Shown here: positions 39,600 to 48,692 of the stretch, piece by piece
Position numbering within the stretch: the first letter of the stretch is position 1
Layout of the letters: each line of letters opens with the position of its first letter
Assembly: GCA_017460225.1 (NCBI GenBank)
Contig: JAFUBM010000007.1
Coordinates: forward strand, 1-58,716
DNA from: Candidatus Saccharimonadota bacterium
GTDB lineage: Bacteria > Patescibacteriota > Saccharimonadia > Saccharimonadales > Saccharimonadaceae
DNA: 58,716 nt
Direction of reading: 5' to 3'
Program-made: the position numbers and the translations under genes
The notes under the pieces: model-generated
Told to the model about the DNA's origin: nothing
Seen by the model: the letters and a program-made list of their open reading frames with translations, nothing else
Database searches by the model: none

Positions 39600-42500
39600 T
39601 TAGAGGTTTTCGACGTCGGCGGCGGTGGGCTCGGCCGGCTCGGAATCGAGCGGAGTAACGCCCGTACCGACCGGAATCTTGCGGCCGATGATGACGTTTT
39701 CCTTCAGACCGTGGAGATGATCGACGCGACCGTTGATGGCGGCGTTGATCAAGACACGGGTCGTATCCTGGAAGGACGCGGCAGAGAGGAAGGAGTCGGA
39801 CCAGATGGAGACCTTGGTGATGCCGAGGAGGAGTGAGTCGAAGCTGGCCGGGGTCTTGCCGGAGGCTTTGAGCTCTTTGTTCTCGGCTTCGACGGCGGCG
39901 CGACCGACAATGTCGCCCGAGACGAAGCTGGAATCGCCAGACTCGGTAATCATCACGCGGTTGAACATCTGGCGGATGATAACCTCAAAGTGTTTGCTGG
40001 AAATCTCGTGGCCCTGGGCGGCGTAGACCGACATAACATCGTTCATGATGTAACGCTCGGTGGCTTCCGTACCCTTGTAACGCAAGAGGTCCTGGAGATT
40101 CAAAGAACCCGTAGTGAGGCGGTCGCCAGCGGCGACGGCGTCATCGGTGCGGACGACAAGCTCGGCGCTGTTGGGAATCTCGAGGCGAACTGGTGCACCA
40201 GCGGAGCCAACGAGGATGATAGCGCCCTCAACGAGCTGAGCGTTGGCGTCAAACGGCGCAACCAGCGGTTCGGCACCCTTAGGCTTAGAGGCGATGACAT
40301 CGCCAGCCTTGACAAAGGCACCGTCTTTGACTTTGGCTTTGCGGCCGTCGAGCTCGATGCGCTCGGTCTCGCCGGCGGTTGGGGTGATCGTGACGATGTA
40401 ATGGTTGCCGTCTTCGTGGGCTTCCACCACGCCGTCGATCGGAGAGACCCAAGCCTGACCCTTTGGACTGCGGGCTTCGAGAAGCTCCTCGACACGCGGA
40501 AGACCGCGGGCGATAGCACCGGAACCGGCAACACCGGAGCCGTGCTTGGTATCGAGCGTAAGCTGAGTACCTGGTTCACCAAGCGACTGGGCGGCGATAA
40601 CACCGACCGGTTGGTTGGCAGCGACGAGCTCGCGGGTAGACATATCGACACCGTAAGCCTTGCGCGGGACGCCATTGACTGCGGTAGTCGACAGGACGGA
40701 TTGGATCTTGACGGAGTCAATCTTGTCGTCGGCCTCAAGCTGGAGGGCGAGCTCACGGGTGATGAGCTGGTCGGCTTCGAGATAGCCCGGGATGGCTTCG
40801 GCAGTGTAGCGACCGGCAATACGGGTAGCAAAGCCGATACCGGTCTGCTCAGTCTCGGACTTGTAGATGGTAAAGCCTGGGTCGTAAGCTTCTTCGTCGG
40901 TCGTAAAGACGTCTTGGGCGACGTCGACAAGACGACGAGTAAGGTAGCCGGAGTCGGCGGTACGGAGGGCGGTAGAGACCTGACCCTGGCGCGCGCCTCG
41001 GGTAGCGATAAAGGACTCAAGCGTGTTCAAGCCTTCCTTATAGGAACTCTTGACCGGGAGCTCGATTTCGTTGTTGTTGATATCGACCATGATACCGATC
41101 TCGGCGGAGGCGAGCTTGATGTTGGAGACGGAGCCACGAGCGCCGGAGTTGACCATCACGGCGATGTCCGTATCCATCGTAGCGAGCTTGTCTTTTAAGA
41201 AGTCGGAAATCTTTTTGTCGATGTTGCGCCAGTTGGCGATGGTGAGGTTTTTGCGCTCATCTTCCGTAACCAGACCTTGGTTGAACTGATCTTGGATCTG
41301 GGCGGTCATAGCGTCGCCCTCGGCGATAAAGTCGGCAATCTCCGGGTAAGTCGGGTAATCGTCCTTGGCGGTGGAGACGGAAGCGATGGTCTCGTACTCA
41401 AAGGCGAGATTCTTGACGGCATCGGCAGTCTTAACCGTGACTTCTGGACCGTACATATCGAAGATGTCGGCCATGACTTTTTTGAGCTGCTTGGACGTCT
41501 GGACGGAGTTGTCGTACGGATAATCCTTGGGTAGAATCTCGTTGAAGATGACCCGGCCGAGAGTGGTGTCGCGAATCTCTTTTTTGGTAAAGACGCGAAT
41601 CGGGGTCTGGAGCTTGATCAAGCCTTTGTCGTATGCCATCTCAGCTTCGTAGATGGAGGAGAAAGCATGGACTTTTTCGGACTCGGTGCCCGGCTTGTTG
41701 TAGGTCAGGTAATAAATACCGAGAACTACGTCCTGATAGATAGCAAGGACCGGAGCGCCATCGGCAGGCTTCAGGAGGTTCTTAGTGGCGGACATTAGCT
41801 CGCGAGCTTCGGCCTGGGCGGCGTCGGAAAGCGGCAGGTGGACCGCCATTTGGTCGCCGTCATAGTCGGCATTGAAGCCGGAGGCGACGAGCGGGTGGAG
41901 CTGGATGGCTTTACCGTTAATCAGCTTGGGCTGGAAAGCTTGGACCGAGAGACGGTGGAGTGACGGAGCGCGGTTTAGGAGTACATAGCGGCCTTGGATG
42001 ACTTCGTCGAGAGCATCCCAGACGACGTTCTCGCCCGCCTCAATCATACGCGCGGCGGCGCGGATGTTGCTGGCGTGTTCGTGGGAGATGAGCCAAGAGA
42101 TGACAAAGGGCTTAAACAGCTCCAACGCCATTTGTTTAGGCAGACCACATTCGTTGAGCTTGAGCTCTGGACCGACCACGATAACCGAGCGGCCAGAGTA
42201 GTCGACACGCTTACCGAGCAAGTTCTGGCGGAAGCGGCCTTGTTTACCCTTGAGAAGGTCGGAGAGAGACTTGAGCTTGCGGCGACCGTTTTGGGAAGCG
42301 GCAGCGTGACCGCCGTGGGAAGCGGAGTTGTCAATCAAGGCGTCAACGGCTTCCTGGAGCATCCGCATTTCGTTGCGGCAGATGACTTCCGGAGCGTTGA
42401 GGTCTAAGAGTTTCTTCAGACGGTTGTTGCGGTTAATCACACGACGATAGAGGTCGTTTAAGTCGGACGTGGCAAAGCGGCCACCCGGGAGAGAGATCAT

Positions 42501-43421
42501 TGGGCGAAGATCCGGCGGAATCACCGGGACGACCGTCAGGACGAGGTCGCTCGGCTTGATGCCGGCAGCTTGCATACCCTCAAGAGTCTTGAGGCGCTTG
42601 ACGATTTTCTTAGCTTTTTGGCCCTTGGCGGTCTCGGATTCTTCCTTGAGCTCGTTAATCATAAGGTCGAGGTCGATTTCGTCGAGGAGTTTCTTGATGG
42701 CGGTGGCGCCCATACCAACTTCAATCAAATCTTCATATTCTTCCGGGAGGTTGCGATAGTCAATCTCGGAAAGGACAGCGCCTTTGTGGAAGCCCTCAAG
42801 GAGAGATTTGCGTTTGACGAAGTCGGCGTCTAGCTCTTCGAGCTCTTTGGACTGGGCCTCGGCGAGAGCCTTGACGTTGGCGCCCTCAACAGCAGAGTCT
42901 TTCGCGTATCTGACTTTGATAGCTTGGCGGGCGGCTTCGGTCTGGGCGGTGAGGTCGGCTAAGGTCTTCTCAATCTCGGTGTCTTTGGCGTCGGTGATGA
43001 GATAGGTGGCAAAGTAGACGACTTTCTCGATGTTCTTAACGGTGAGGTCAAGAAGCGTGGAGAGTGCCGAGGGAGTCCCGCGCATAAACCAGATGTGAGT
43101 CACCGGAGCGGCAAGGGAGATGTGACCCATGCGCTCGCGACGCGTGATAGACTTGGTAACGAGATTGCCCTCTTTGTCGACCGCGGCTTCGCGGGAACGG
43201 ACGCCTTTGAGCTTGGCGTCGTGGGGGTTGATGTCTTTGACTGGGCCAAAAATCCGTTCGCAGAACAGACCGTCGCGCTCGGGCTTTTGGGTCCGGTAGT
43301 TAATAGTTTCTGGCTTTGTTACTTCGCCGTAGCTCCAGTTTAGGATGTCTTCGGCGGAGGCGACGCTCAGGCGAATTGAGTCAAAATCGCTGGCGCTGAT
43401 GTAGTTGTCCATCCAAGCCAT
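39600..43421 (-). CDS. rpoC: RNA polymerase beta' subunit, zinc-free and with a divergent trigger loop
   Basis: About 1273 residues. Start ATG 43421 (MAWMDNY) follows the rpoB stop after one base, with GGAG upstream. Normal parts: [80 protein letters not shown]. Odd parts: residues 61-90, where the N-terminal zinc finger belongs, have no cysteine; the second zinc site ([16 protein letters not shown] for SxxxCxxxxGVCAxCYG) has none either. The catalytic motif is NADYDGDQ (517-524; Y for the usual F), and the trigger loop reads LDTKH (956-960) instead of MRTFH. Bridge-helix THGARKG is TRGARQG, and the AGMRG before it is lost. There is no large trigger-loop insertion. Confidence 0.97.
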   Translation of the reverse strand: MAWMDNYISASDFDSIRLSVASAEDILNWSYGEVTKPETINYRTQKPERDGLFCERIFGPVKDINPHDAKLKGVRSREAAVDKEGNLVTKSITRRERMGHISLAAPVTHIWFMRGTPSALSTLLDLTVKNIEKVVYFATYLITDAKDTEIEKTLADLTAQTEAARQAIKVRYAKDSAVEGANVKALAEAQSKELEELDADFVKRKSLLEGFHKGAVLSEIDYRNLPEEYEDLIEVGMGATAIKKLLDEIDLDLMINELKEESETAKGQKAKKIVKRLKTLEGMQAAGIKPSDLVLTVVPVIPPDLRPMISLPGGRFATSDLNDLYRRVINRNNRLKKLLDLNAPEVICRNEMRMLQEAVDALIDNSASHGGHAAASQNGRRKLKSLSDLLKGKQGRFRQNLLGKRVDYSGRSVIVVGPELKLNECGLPKQMALELFKPFVISWLISHEHASNIRAAARMIEAGENVVWDALDEVIQGRYVLLNRAPSLHRLSVQAFQPKLINGKAIQLHPLVASGFNADYDGDQMAVHLPLSDAAQAEARELMSATKNLLKPADGAPVLAIYQDVVLGIYYLTYNKPGTESEKVHAFSSIYEAEMAYDKGLIKLQTPIRVFTKKEIRDTTLGRVIFNEILPKDYPYDNSVQTSKQLKKVMADIFDMYGPEVTVKTADAVKNLAFEYETIASVSTAKDDYPTYPEIADFIAEGDAMTAQIQDQFNQGLVTEDERKNLTIANWRNIDKKISDFLKDKLATMDTDIAVMVNSGARGSVSNIKLASAEIGIMVDINNNEIELPVKSSYKEGLNTLESFIATRGARQGQVSTALRTADSGYLTRRLVDVAQDVFTTDEEAYDPGFTIYKSETEQTGIGFATRIAGRYTAEAIPGYLEADQLITRELALQLEADDKIDSVKIQSVLSTTAVNGVPRKAYGVDMSTRELVAANQPVGVIAAQSLGEPGTQLTLDTKHGSGVAGSGAIARGLPRVEELLEARSPKGQAWVSPIDGVVEAHEDGNHYIVTITPTAGETERIELDGRKAKVKDGAFVKAGDVIASKPKGAEPLVAPFDANAQLVEGAIILVGSAGAPVRLEIPNSAELVVRTDDAVAAGDRLTTGSLNLQDLLRYKGTEATERYIMNDVMSVYAAQGHEISSKHFEVIIRQMFNRVMITESGDSSFVSGDIVGRAAVEAENKELKASGKTPASFDSLLLGITKVSIWSDSFLSAASFQDTTRVLINAAINGRVDHLHGLKENVIIGRKIPVGTGVTPLDSEPAEPTAADVENL

Positions 43422-43422
43422 A

Positions 43423-46400
43423 TTAGAGCTCCTCTCCGAGGTCAACGGTGCCGTCGTCCTCTGTTATTTGTACGCCCTGGTCTTCAAGAATGGCTTGGGC
43501 CTCGTCTGAGTCGAGGTCGGTAATGACCGGCTCAGTCTCTTCTTTGTGCTGGGCATAGATTAGTTGATCATCTTTTTCTTTTTCGATTTCGCGGGAGGTT
43601 TCCTCGATAACGTCGGAAGCGTCGCTCATCTCGCCGTGGTCGAGAAGATCGACCTTGAGGCCGAGACCCTGGAGCTCCTTAACGAGGACGTTGAAGCCCT
43701 CAGGCAGCTTTGGTCCTTCAATTGGTTCGTTCTTAATAATCGCTTCGTAAGCCTTGGCACGGCCGTAGACGTCATCGGACTTGATCGTCAACATCTCCTG
43801 GAGGGTAGTGGCGGCGCCGTAGGCTTCGAGCGCCCAAACTTCCATTTCTCCAAAGCGCTGACCACCGTTCTGGGCCTTACCGCCGAGCGGCTGTTGGGTC
43901 ACCATAGTGTATGGACCAGTGGAGCGGGCGTGGATCTTGTCTTCGACCATATGGTGAAGCTTGATCATATGCATCACGCCAACGCTGGTGCGTTCGTTGA
44001 ATGGTTCGCCGGTGAGGCCATCGTAGAGCTGGACACGGCCGTCTTCGTCGACGCCGGCTTTTTTGAGCTCCTTAGAGATGGTGTCGCCCGGGACGCCGTT
44101 GAAGGACGGAGTAGCGACTTTGTAGCCGAGCTTTTTGGCAGCAAAGCCGAGGTGGGTCTCAAAGAGCTGGCCGAGGTTCATACGGGAAGGTACGCCCATC
44201 GGGGACAAGAGAATGTCAATCGGAGTACCGTCTTCCATAAACGGCATATCTTCGACCGGGAGGACGCGGGAGACCACGCCTTTGTTACCGTGACGGCCGG
44301 CGAGCTTATCACCGACGTCGATCTTGCGCATCTCAGCGACGTAAATCTTAATCTGCATGAGGACACCAGCTTTGAGGTCGTGACCTTGCTCGCGGGTGTA
44401 GATGCGGACGCCGATAACCTTGCCGGTACCGCCAGTCATACGGACGGAAGTATCGCGGACGTCTTTGGCTTTTTCTCCGAAGATGGCGCGAAGTAGGCGC
44501 TCCTCAGAGGAGAGCTCTTGCTCACCTTTAGGGGTAATTTTACCTACTAGGATGTCGCCGGTAGAGACTTCGGAGCCAACGGTGACGATGCCGTCCTCGC
44601 CGAGGTGGCGGAGGGAGTGCTCGGAGACGTTGGGGATGTCGCGCGTGATTTGCTCCGGACCGAGCTTGGTCTCGCGGACTTCGACGTCGTAATCCTTGAT
44701 GTTGATAGAGGTGAGTTCGTCGTCTTCGACGAGGCGGGAAGAGATGACAATGGCGTCATCCATGTTGTAACCGCGCCAAGGCATAAAGGCGACCAGGAGG
44801 TCCTTACCGAGGGCGAGCTCGCCGTCGGTGACGGAAGCGCCTTCGATGAGGACGTCGCCCTTCTTGACCTTTTGGCCACGGACGACACAGGTGCGCATAT
44901 TATAACAGCGGTCGTCGTTGTTTTTCTCGAAGTGGACGAGTTTGTATTCTTTTTCAGACTTATCGGCGTATTTGACGATAACGGAGACGGCGTCGGCCTT
45001 TTTGACTTCCCCGTCGCCTTCGGCGAAGATGACTTGGGAGAGATTTTTGGCAACTTCGCCCTCGATACCAGTACCAACGACTGGGGCATCAGTGCGAAGC
45101 AAAGGCACGGCTTGCTTCTGCATGGCGCAGGCCATGAGGGAGCGGTCGACACGGTTTTTCTCGACAAACGGAATGAGGGAGGCGGAGACGCCGAGAATTT
45201 CCTTGTGTGCGGCGTCGATGTGGGTAACGCGGGAGGATTCGACCTGGGCTGGGGTGCCGTGGACACGAGCGGAGACGTAGGTGTCGACAAATTTGCCAGA
45301 TTTGTCTAGTTTAACCGAGGCGTCGGCGATAATCATATCGTCTTCTGCGGAAGCGTCAACGTAGACGACTTCGCTGGTGACCTTGCCGTTTTTGACTACG
45401 CGGTAAGGGGCTTCGATAAAGCCGTATTCGTTGATCCGAGCATAGGTCGCGAGGTTCAACACGAGACCGACGTTGCCACCTTCTGGCGTCTCGACGGTAC
45501 AGATACGGCCGTAGTGAGTCGGGTGGGCGTCGCGGACGTCGAAGCCGGCGCGCTCACGAGTCAGACCGCCAGGACCCATGGAGCTCAGACGGCGCTTGTG
45601 AGAGAGCTCAGCAAAGGGGTTAGTCTCGTCCATCAGCTGGGAGAGCTGGGAGGAGGCAAAGAACTCTTTGACCGCGGCGACAACCGGGCGAGAGTTCAAA
45701 AGCTGGGACGGAGTAACGTCTTCTGGGGAGGCCATAGACATCCGGTCTAGGATGTTGCGCTGGAGGCGGAGCATCCCGAGGCGGAACTGGCGCTGGACAA
45801 GCTCGCCAACGAGCTTGATGCGGCGATTAGCCAGAGAGTCGATGTCATCGGCCGGGTCTTGGGTGACGTTCAGGCGGATGATTTCGCTGATGATGGCGAG
45901 CAAATCTTGCATTTGAAGCGTGCGATGTTCGCTATCGTTTGGCGTATCGAAGCCAAGTCTTTGGTTAATCTTGAAACGGCCAACGCGAGAGTAATCGTAG
46001 CGCTTGTAATCGAAGAAAGTGCGCTCAATCATGTCTTTGGCGTTTTCTACGGTGGCGAGGTCGCCCGGGCGGAGCCGGCGATAGACCTCAATCAAGGCCT
46101 CAGACTGGCCGCGGGCGGTATCTTTCTCCAGGGTAGCGTCGATGTAGGCCATACCTTCCTCAGAGAGGTGGGCAAACTTGGCCTTGATGTCGCTGTTTTT
46201 GGCGACGCCGAGGGCGCGGAGGAGAGTAGTGACCGGGATTTTGCGGCGGCGGTCAATCTTGACGTAGATGGCGCCAGACTGGGCCGTCTCAAACTCGAGC
46301 CAAGCACCACGGCCAGGGATAACCTTGGCACCGTAGTAGTTGCGCTCGCCGATGCGGTCGGCAGTAAAGAAGACGCCGGCGGAACGAATCAACTGGGAGA

Positions 46401-46791
46401 CGATGACACGCTCGGTGCCGTTGATGATAAAGGTGGCGCGGTCGGTCATCCATGGGTAGTCGCCAAAGAAGATGTCTTGTTCCTTTTTCTCACCGGTGAC
46501 TTTGTTCTCTAGCTCAACGATGACGTGGAGCGGAGCGTCGTAGGTGGTGAGGTTGTACTTGGCGTCGTATTCGGTCTCGGACGGCTCTTTGAAATAGTAG
46601 TCCTTAAAGCGGAGCGCGAGCTTTTGGTGGGAGTAATCCTCGATGGGATTAAGCTCCGTAAAGACTTCGCGGAGACCGGATTTGACAAAATCTTCCCAAC
46701 TGTCCTTTTGGTGGGCAATAAGGTCGGGAATCGGGAGGGCTTGGTCGCCTTCGGTGAAGAAGACACGACCGCTAGTGGTGGTAGATTTCAC
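43423..46791 (-). CDS. rpoB: RNA polymerase beta subunit
   Basis: 1122 residues, the length of a compact bacterial beta without large lineage inserts. Fork/rifampicin region: SSQLSQLMDETNPFAELSHKR followed by RLSSMGPGGLTRERAGF, with the main resistance positions (Q, D, H, S) wild type and L in place of F at the position equivalent to E. coli 514. GDKLAGRHGNKGVVSRV holds the catalytic-site lysines; GVPSRMNLGQLFETHLG and PLGGKAQNGGQRFGEMEVWALEAYGA (in part) are intact. In contrast to beta', nothing in its active-site motifs looks unusual. The start is GTG (46789-46791) with AAAGGA 6-7 nt upstream; a leader with two hairpins precedes it. Confidence 0.97.
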   Translation of the reverse strand: MKSTTTSGRVFFTEGDQALPIPDLIAHQKDSWEDFVKSGLREVFTELNPIEDYSHQKLALRFKDYYFKEPSETEYDAKYNLTTYDAPLHVIVELENKVTGEKKEQDIFFGDYPWMTDRATFIINGTERVIVSQLIRSAGVFFTADRIGERNYYGAKVIPGRGAWLEFETAQSGAIYVKIDRRRKIPVTTLLRALGVAKNSDIKAKFAHLSEEGMAYIDATLEKDTARGQSEALIEVYRRLRPGDLATVENAKDMIERTFFDYKRYDYSRVGRFKINQRLGFDTPNDSEHRTLQMQDLLAIISEIIRLNVTQDPADDIDSLANRRIKLVGELVQRQFRLGMLRLQRNILDRMSMASPEDVTPSQLLNSRPVVAAVKEFFASSQLSQLMDETNPFAELSHKRRLSSMGPGGLTRERAGFDVRDAHPTHYGRICTVETPEGGNVGLVLNLATYARINEYGFIEAPYRVVKNGKVTSEVVYVDASAEDDMIIADASVKLDKSGKFVDTYVSARVHGTPAQVESSRVTHIDAAHKEILGVSASLIPFVEKNRVDRSLMACAMQKQAVPLLRTDAPVVGTGIEGEVAKNLSQVIFAEGDGEVKKADAVSVIVKYADKSEKEYKLVHFEKNNDDRCYNMRTCVVRGQKVKKGDVLIEGASVTDGELALGKDLLVAFMPWRGYNMDDAIVISSRLVEDDELTSINIKDYDVEVRETKLGPEQITRDIPNVSEHSLRHLGEDGIVTVGSEVSTGDILVGKITPKGEQELSSEERLLRAIFGEKAKDVRDTSVRMTGGTGKVIGVRIYTREQGHDLKAGVLMQIKIYVAEMRKIDVGDKLAGRHGNKGVVSRVLPVEDMPFMEDGTPIDILLSPMGVPSRMNLGQLFETHLGFAAKKLGYKVATPSFNGVPGDTISKELKKAGVDEDGRVQLYDGLTGEPFNERTSVGVMHMIKLHHMVEDKIHARSTGPYTMVTQQPLGGKAQNGGQRFGEMEVWALEAYGAATTLQEMLTIKSDDVYGRAKAYEAIIKNEPIEGPKLPEGFNVLVKELQGLGLKVDLLDHGEMSDASDVIEETSREIEKEKDDQLIYAQHKEETEPVITDLDSDEAQAILEDQGVQITEDDGTVDLGEEL

Positions 46792-46900
46792 AAAAATCCT
46801 TTTGTATTAAGTTTAGTAATCTTTAGCGCCGAAGATTACTGTCGATTTTTTACGCCAGAGGGTCGCCGGTCCCGGGACGTTCCAAAAAAATCGGCATACT
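46792..46900 (-). promoter_or_regulatory. Structured 5' leader of rpoB
   Basis: Two hairpins in the leader RNA: an outer CGATTTTTT/AAAAAATCG stem enclosing a GC-rich segment (46843-46893), then AGTAATCTT/AAGATTACT with an 8-nt loop (46815-46840), about 24 nt before the GTG start. A possible -10, TATACT, lies at 46908-46913; no good -35 was found. Confidence 0.6.
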
Positions 46901-46946
46901 GCTTCTTAGTATACATCTTAACACAGGTCTTACTCTGTGGCAAGCA

Positions 46947-46975
46947 TTGATTTTTGATGATTTTTGTGCTATAAT
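46947..46975 (+). promoter_or_regulatory. Promoter of the nucleosidase-like gene
   Basis: -35 TTGATT (46947-46952), 17-bp spacer, extended -10 TGCTATAAT (46967-46975). Confidence 0.82.
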
Positions 46976-46981
46976 TGGGGT

Positions 46982-47054
46982 ATAGTCTCAAAAGGGGGAG
47001 TTTGAGAGAACTTTACAATTTGAGATATCTATCTTAGGAATGGGAGGTCAAAAT
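46982..47054 (+). promoter_or_regulatory. Leader of the nucleosidase-like gene
   Basis: About 70 nt. TCTCAAA (near 46986) pairs with TTTGAGA (near 47000), and GGGAGG at 47041-47046 serves the ATG at 47055. This leader is long for the region; I recognise no riboswitch class. Confidence 0.45.
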
Positions 47055-47549
47055 ATGATTATTTTGACAGCGATGAAACGCGAGTACGAACTGGCGAGAA
47101 AAGTATTTGGTGACAAATACGAGATTAGGAATATTGGTGTGGGGCCGCGGAACGCTATCAAGGCGGCGAAGCGGTTGATCGATGAGGGTGCGGCGTGCAA
47201 CACGGAAGTGATGATGTTTGGATTTGTGGGCAGTAATGTACTGCCTAAGGGGACGCAAGTTTATGCGAGCGCGAGTAGCTTCCATAATCCCGTGGCGAAA
47301 TACGAGAACGGAATAGATGGACTGCCGCTGGACCGCCCCAAACTGGAGAGTGCGCCCGCGCAGGGCGTCCCTTGTTTTACGAGCGCGGATTTTGTAACCT
47401 CGACCAACATCAAAAGTCCGGCGATTTTTGATATGGAGCTGGGGTTCTTTGCGGAGATATGGCCCAACGTAACGTGTTGGGGGATTGTGAGCGATAATTT
47501 GGACGGTGAGGAATTTGAGGAGTTTGTGGAACGAATGACGAGGAGATGA
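47055..47549 (+). CDS. Nucleoside phosphorylase/nucleosidase superfamily protein
   Basis: About 164 residues, short for the family (MTA/SAH nucleosidase is about 230). Visible: MIILTAMKREYELARKVFG (first strand and helix of PNP_UDP_1 proteins), IRNIGVGPRNAIKAAKRLID (usually xxGxGxxNAAxxxxxLI), MFGFVGSNVLPKGTQVYASAS, and near the end IFDMELGFFAEI, equivalent to the substrate-binding DMExxA motif. The segment between is compressed. Probable role: cleavage of a purine or related nucleoside; substrate unknown. Start ATG 47055 is set by GGGAGG, not the ATG at 47040. A strong terminator follows. Confidence 0.75.
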   Translation: MIILTAMKREYELARKVFGDKYEIRNIGVGPRNAIKAAKRLIDEGAACNTEVMMFGFVGSNVLPKGTQVYASASSFHNPVAKYENGIDGLPLDRPKLESAPAQGVPCFTSADFVTSTNIKSPAIFDMELGFFAEIWPNVTCWGIVSDNLDGEEFEEFVERMTRR

Positions 47550-47564
47550 TATCTTAAAAGAAAA

Positions 47565-47595
47565 CCCCTGAGAGGAATCTCAGGGGCGTTTTTTT
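47565..47595 (+). terminator. Terminator of the nucleosidase-like gene
   Basis: CCCCTGAGA/TCTCAGGGG with loop GGAA, then CG and seven T. Confidence 0.93.
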
Positions 47596-47603
47596 GGAGG
47601 TGA

Positions 47604-48155
47604 TTAGCCGGCGATGATGATGGTTGCACCGCAACTGGTGGGGAGCGGCGTGCCGCCGTAGGGGTCGGGCAGAATCTCAGGCGGGTGATGACAGGGAGTG
47701 GCGCAGGGAGCGGCGCAAGAGACCGGTTCAATCACGCGGAGCTCTGCCCAAGCGGTGGGTACTTCCCCGTTGTCGTTGACAAAGACACAACGGAACTTCC
47801 AGCCGTACATATCGTAGGAGACGTTGCGGACGGAAAGGCGGGTTGAGGTCTCGTTTTCTAGATCGACAAAGCGGTAGGTCTCGCGCAGATCAGGGACGGT
47901 AAAGGTGCCGTCGGCGGTCAGGACTTCCCAGAAGAAGCTGGTGTAGCCATCGGCAAAGGCGATGAAGCTAGTGTTGCCGCCACGCGGGACGGCGAGCTCG
48001 CTCCAGGGGTCTTTGGTGATGATGATGCCGGGGTCTGCGGTCTCGGCGGCGAGCTCAGGATAGAGAGTCTCGTCGGGGTCGGCGTCGGCGAAGGCCGGCA
48101 CAGAGAAGGCGAAGGCACAGGTAAGGACCAGAAGCAAACAAACCAGACGTTTCAT
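47604..48155 (-). CDS. Secreted Cys-rich-tailed protein of unknown function, 183 aa
   Basis: A classic Sec signal peptide (MKRLVCLLLVLTCAFAFSVPAFA, cleavage after AFA near residue 23) is followed by an Ig-like domain (GGNTSFIAFADGYTSFFWEVLTADG ... SVRNVSYDMYGWKFRCVFVNDNGEV) and a C-terminal cysteine/proline stretch (SCAAPCATPCHHPPEILPDP). The Ig part resembles domains of secreted Firmicutes proteins. No anchor is visible. AGGAGG lies 8 nt before the ATG; the roughly 45-nt leader contains AAAGATA ... TATCTTT, which can pair. Extended -10 TGCTATAAT at 48209-48217. Confidence 0.75.
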   Translation of the reverse strand: MKRLVCLLLVLTCAFAFSVPAFADADPDETLYPELAAETADPGIIITKDPWSELAVPRGGNTSFIAFADGYTSFFWEVLTADGTFTVPDLRETYRFVDLENETSTRLSVRNVSYDMYGWKFRCVFVNDNGEVPTAWAELRVIEPVSCAAPCATPCHHPPEILPDPYGGTPLPTSCGATIIIAG

Positions 48156-48208
48156 AATAATTCCTCCTAAAAATAAAGATACGGGCCATAAAAATAGACC
48201 ATATCTTT

Positions 48209-48217
48209 ATTATAGCA
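48209..48217 (-). promoter_or_regulatory. Extended -10 (TGCTATAAT) of the secreted-protein gene
   Basis: TATAAT 48209-48214 preceded by TGC. Unlike many genes here, this one has a normal leader with AGGAGG. Confidence 0.75.
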
Positions 48218-48237
48218 CAGATTAGCGAAAAAGTCAA

Positions 48238-48630
48238 TTAGATGTCGAGGTCGTCGAGATCTTCCATCTCGGCACGAGTCTTCTCGGCGAGGGTGTTGTC
48301 TTCTTCCTCTGCTTCGGCGACGGCTTCGACGGCGTCGGACTCAGCCGGAGCTTCGGGAGCGGTAATCCGGGGAAGCGGCTCAGCGTCGGTGTTGACAATC
48401 TTAAGATTATAGCGAGCGTCGTTCTTGGTGCCGAGGGCGCGAAGGAGCGTGCGAATCGACTGGGCGGTAGCACCGCGTTTGCCGATGACGCGACCGACGT
48501 CTTCTGGGTCGACCGAAAGGGAGAGTAGAACGCCTTTTTCGTCTATCTTGCGTTCGACGGAAACTTTATCGGGGTTGTTGACGAGGGTTTTCACGATATA
48601 TTCTACAAATTGCTGGTCAATGGTAGCCAT
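48238..48630 (-). CDS. khpA: KH-domain RNA-binding protein KhpA
   Basis: About 130 residues; the family core is about 75-80. FVEYIVKTLVNNPDKVSVER, then VDPEDVGRVIGKRGATAQSIRTLLRALG with the GKRG of the KH domain (about 49-52). The second half (from about residue 90) is an acidic, disordered-looking extension (EAPAESDAVEAVAEAEEEDN ... EMEDLDDLDI). KhpA works with KhpB/Jag as a small-RNA and mRNA binder affecting cell division. Its place beside rpsP is conserved in many bacteria. Start ATG 48630 has TTGGAG 6-7 nt before it. Confidence 0.92.
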   Translation of the reverse strand: MATIDQQFVEYIVKTLVNNPDKVSVERKIDEKGVLLSLSVDPEDVGRVIGKRGATAQSIRTLLRALGTKNDARYNLKIVNTDAEPLPRITAPEAPAESDAVEAVAEAEEEDNTLAEKTRAEMEDLDDLDI

Positions 48631-48659
48631 GGGGTTCTCCAAGTTAGGTTAGTGAATCT

Positions 48660-48668
48660 ATTATAGCA
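48660..48668 (-). promoter_or_regulatory. Extended -10 (TGCTATAAT) of khpA
   Basis: TATAAT 48660-48665 preceded by TGC, between the hairpin element and khpA, so khpA need not depend on rpsP transcription. Confidence 0.75.
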
Positions 48669-48692
48669 TAAAAATACTTATACACAACAAAA

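Noticed and set aside
47040-47054. ATG 47040 as start of the nucleosidase-like gene
   Set aside because: This ATG is directly followed by the GGAGG that serves ATG 47055, and family alignment begins at MIILTAM.
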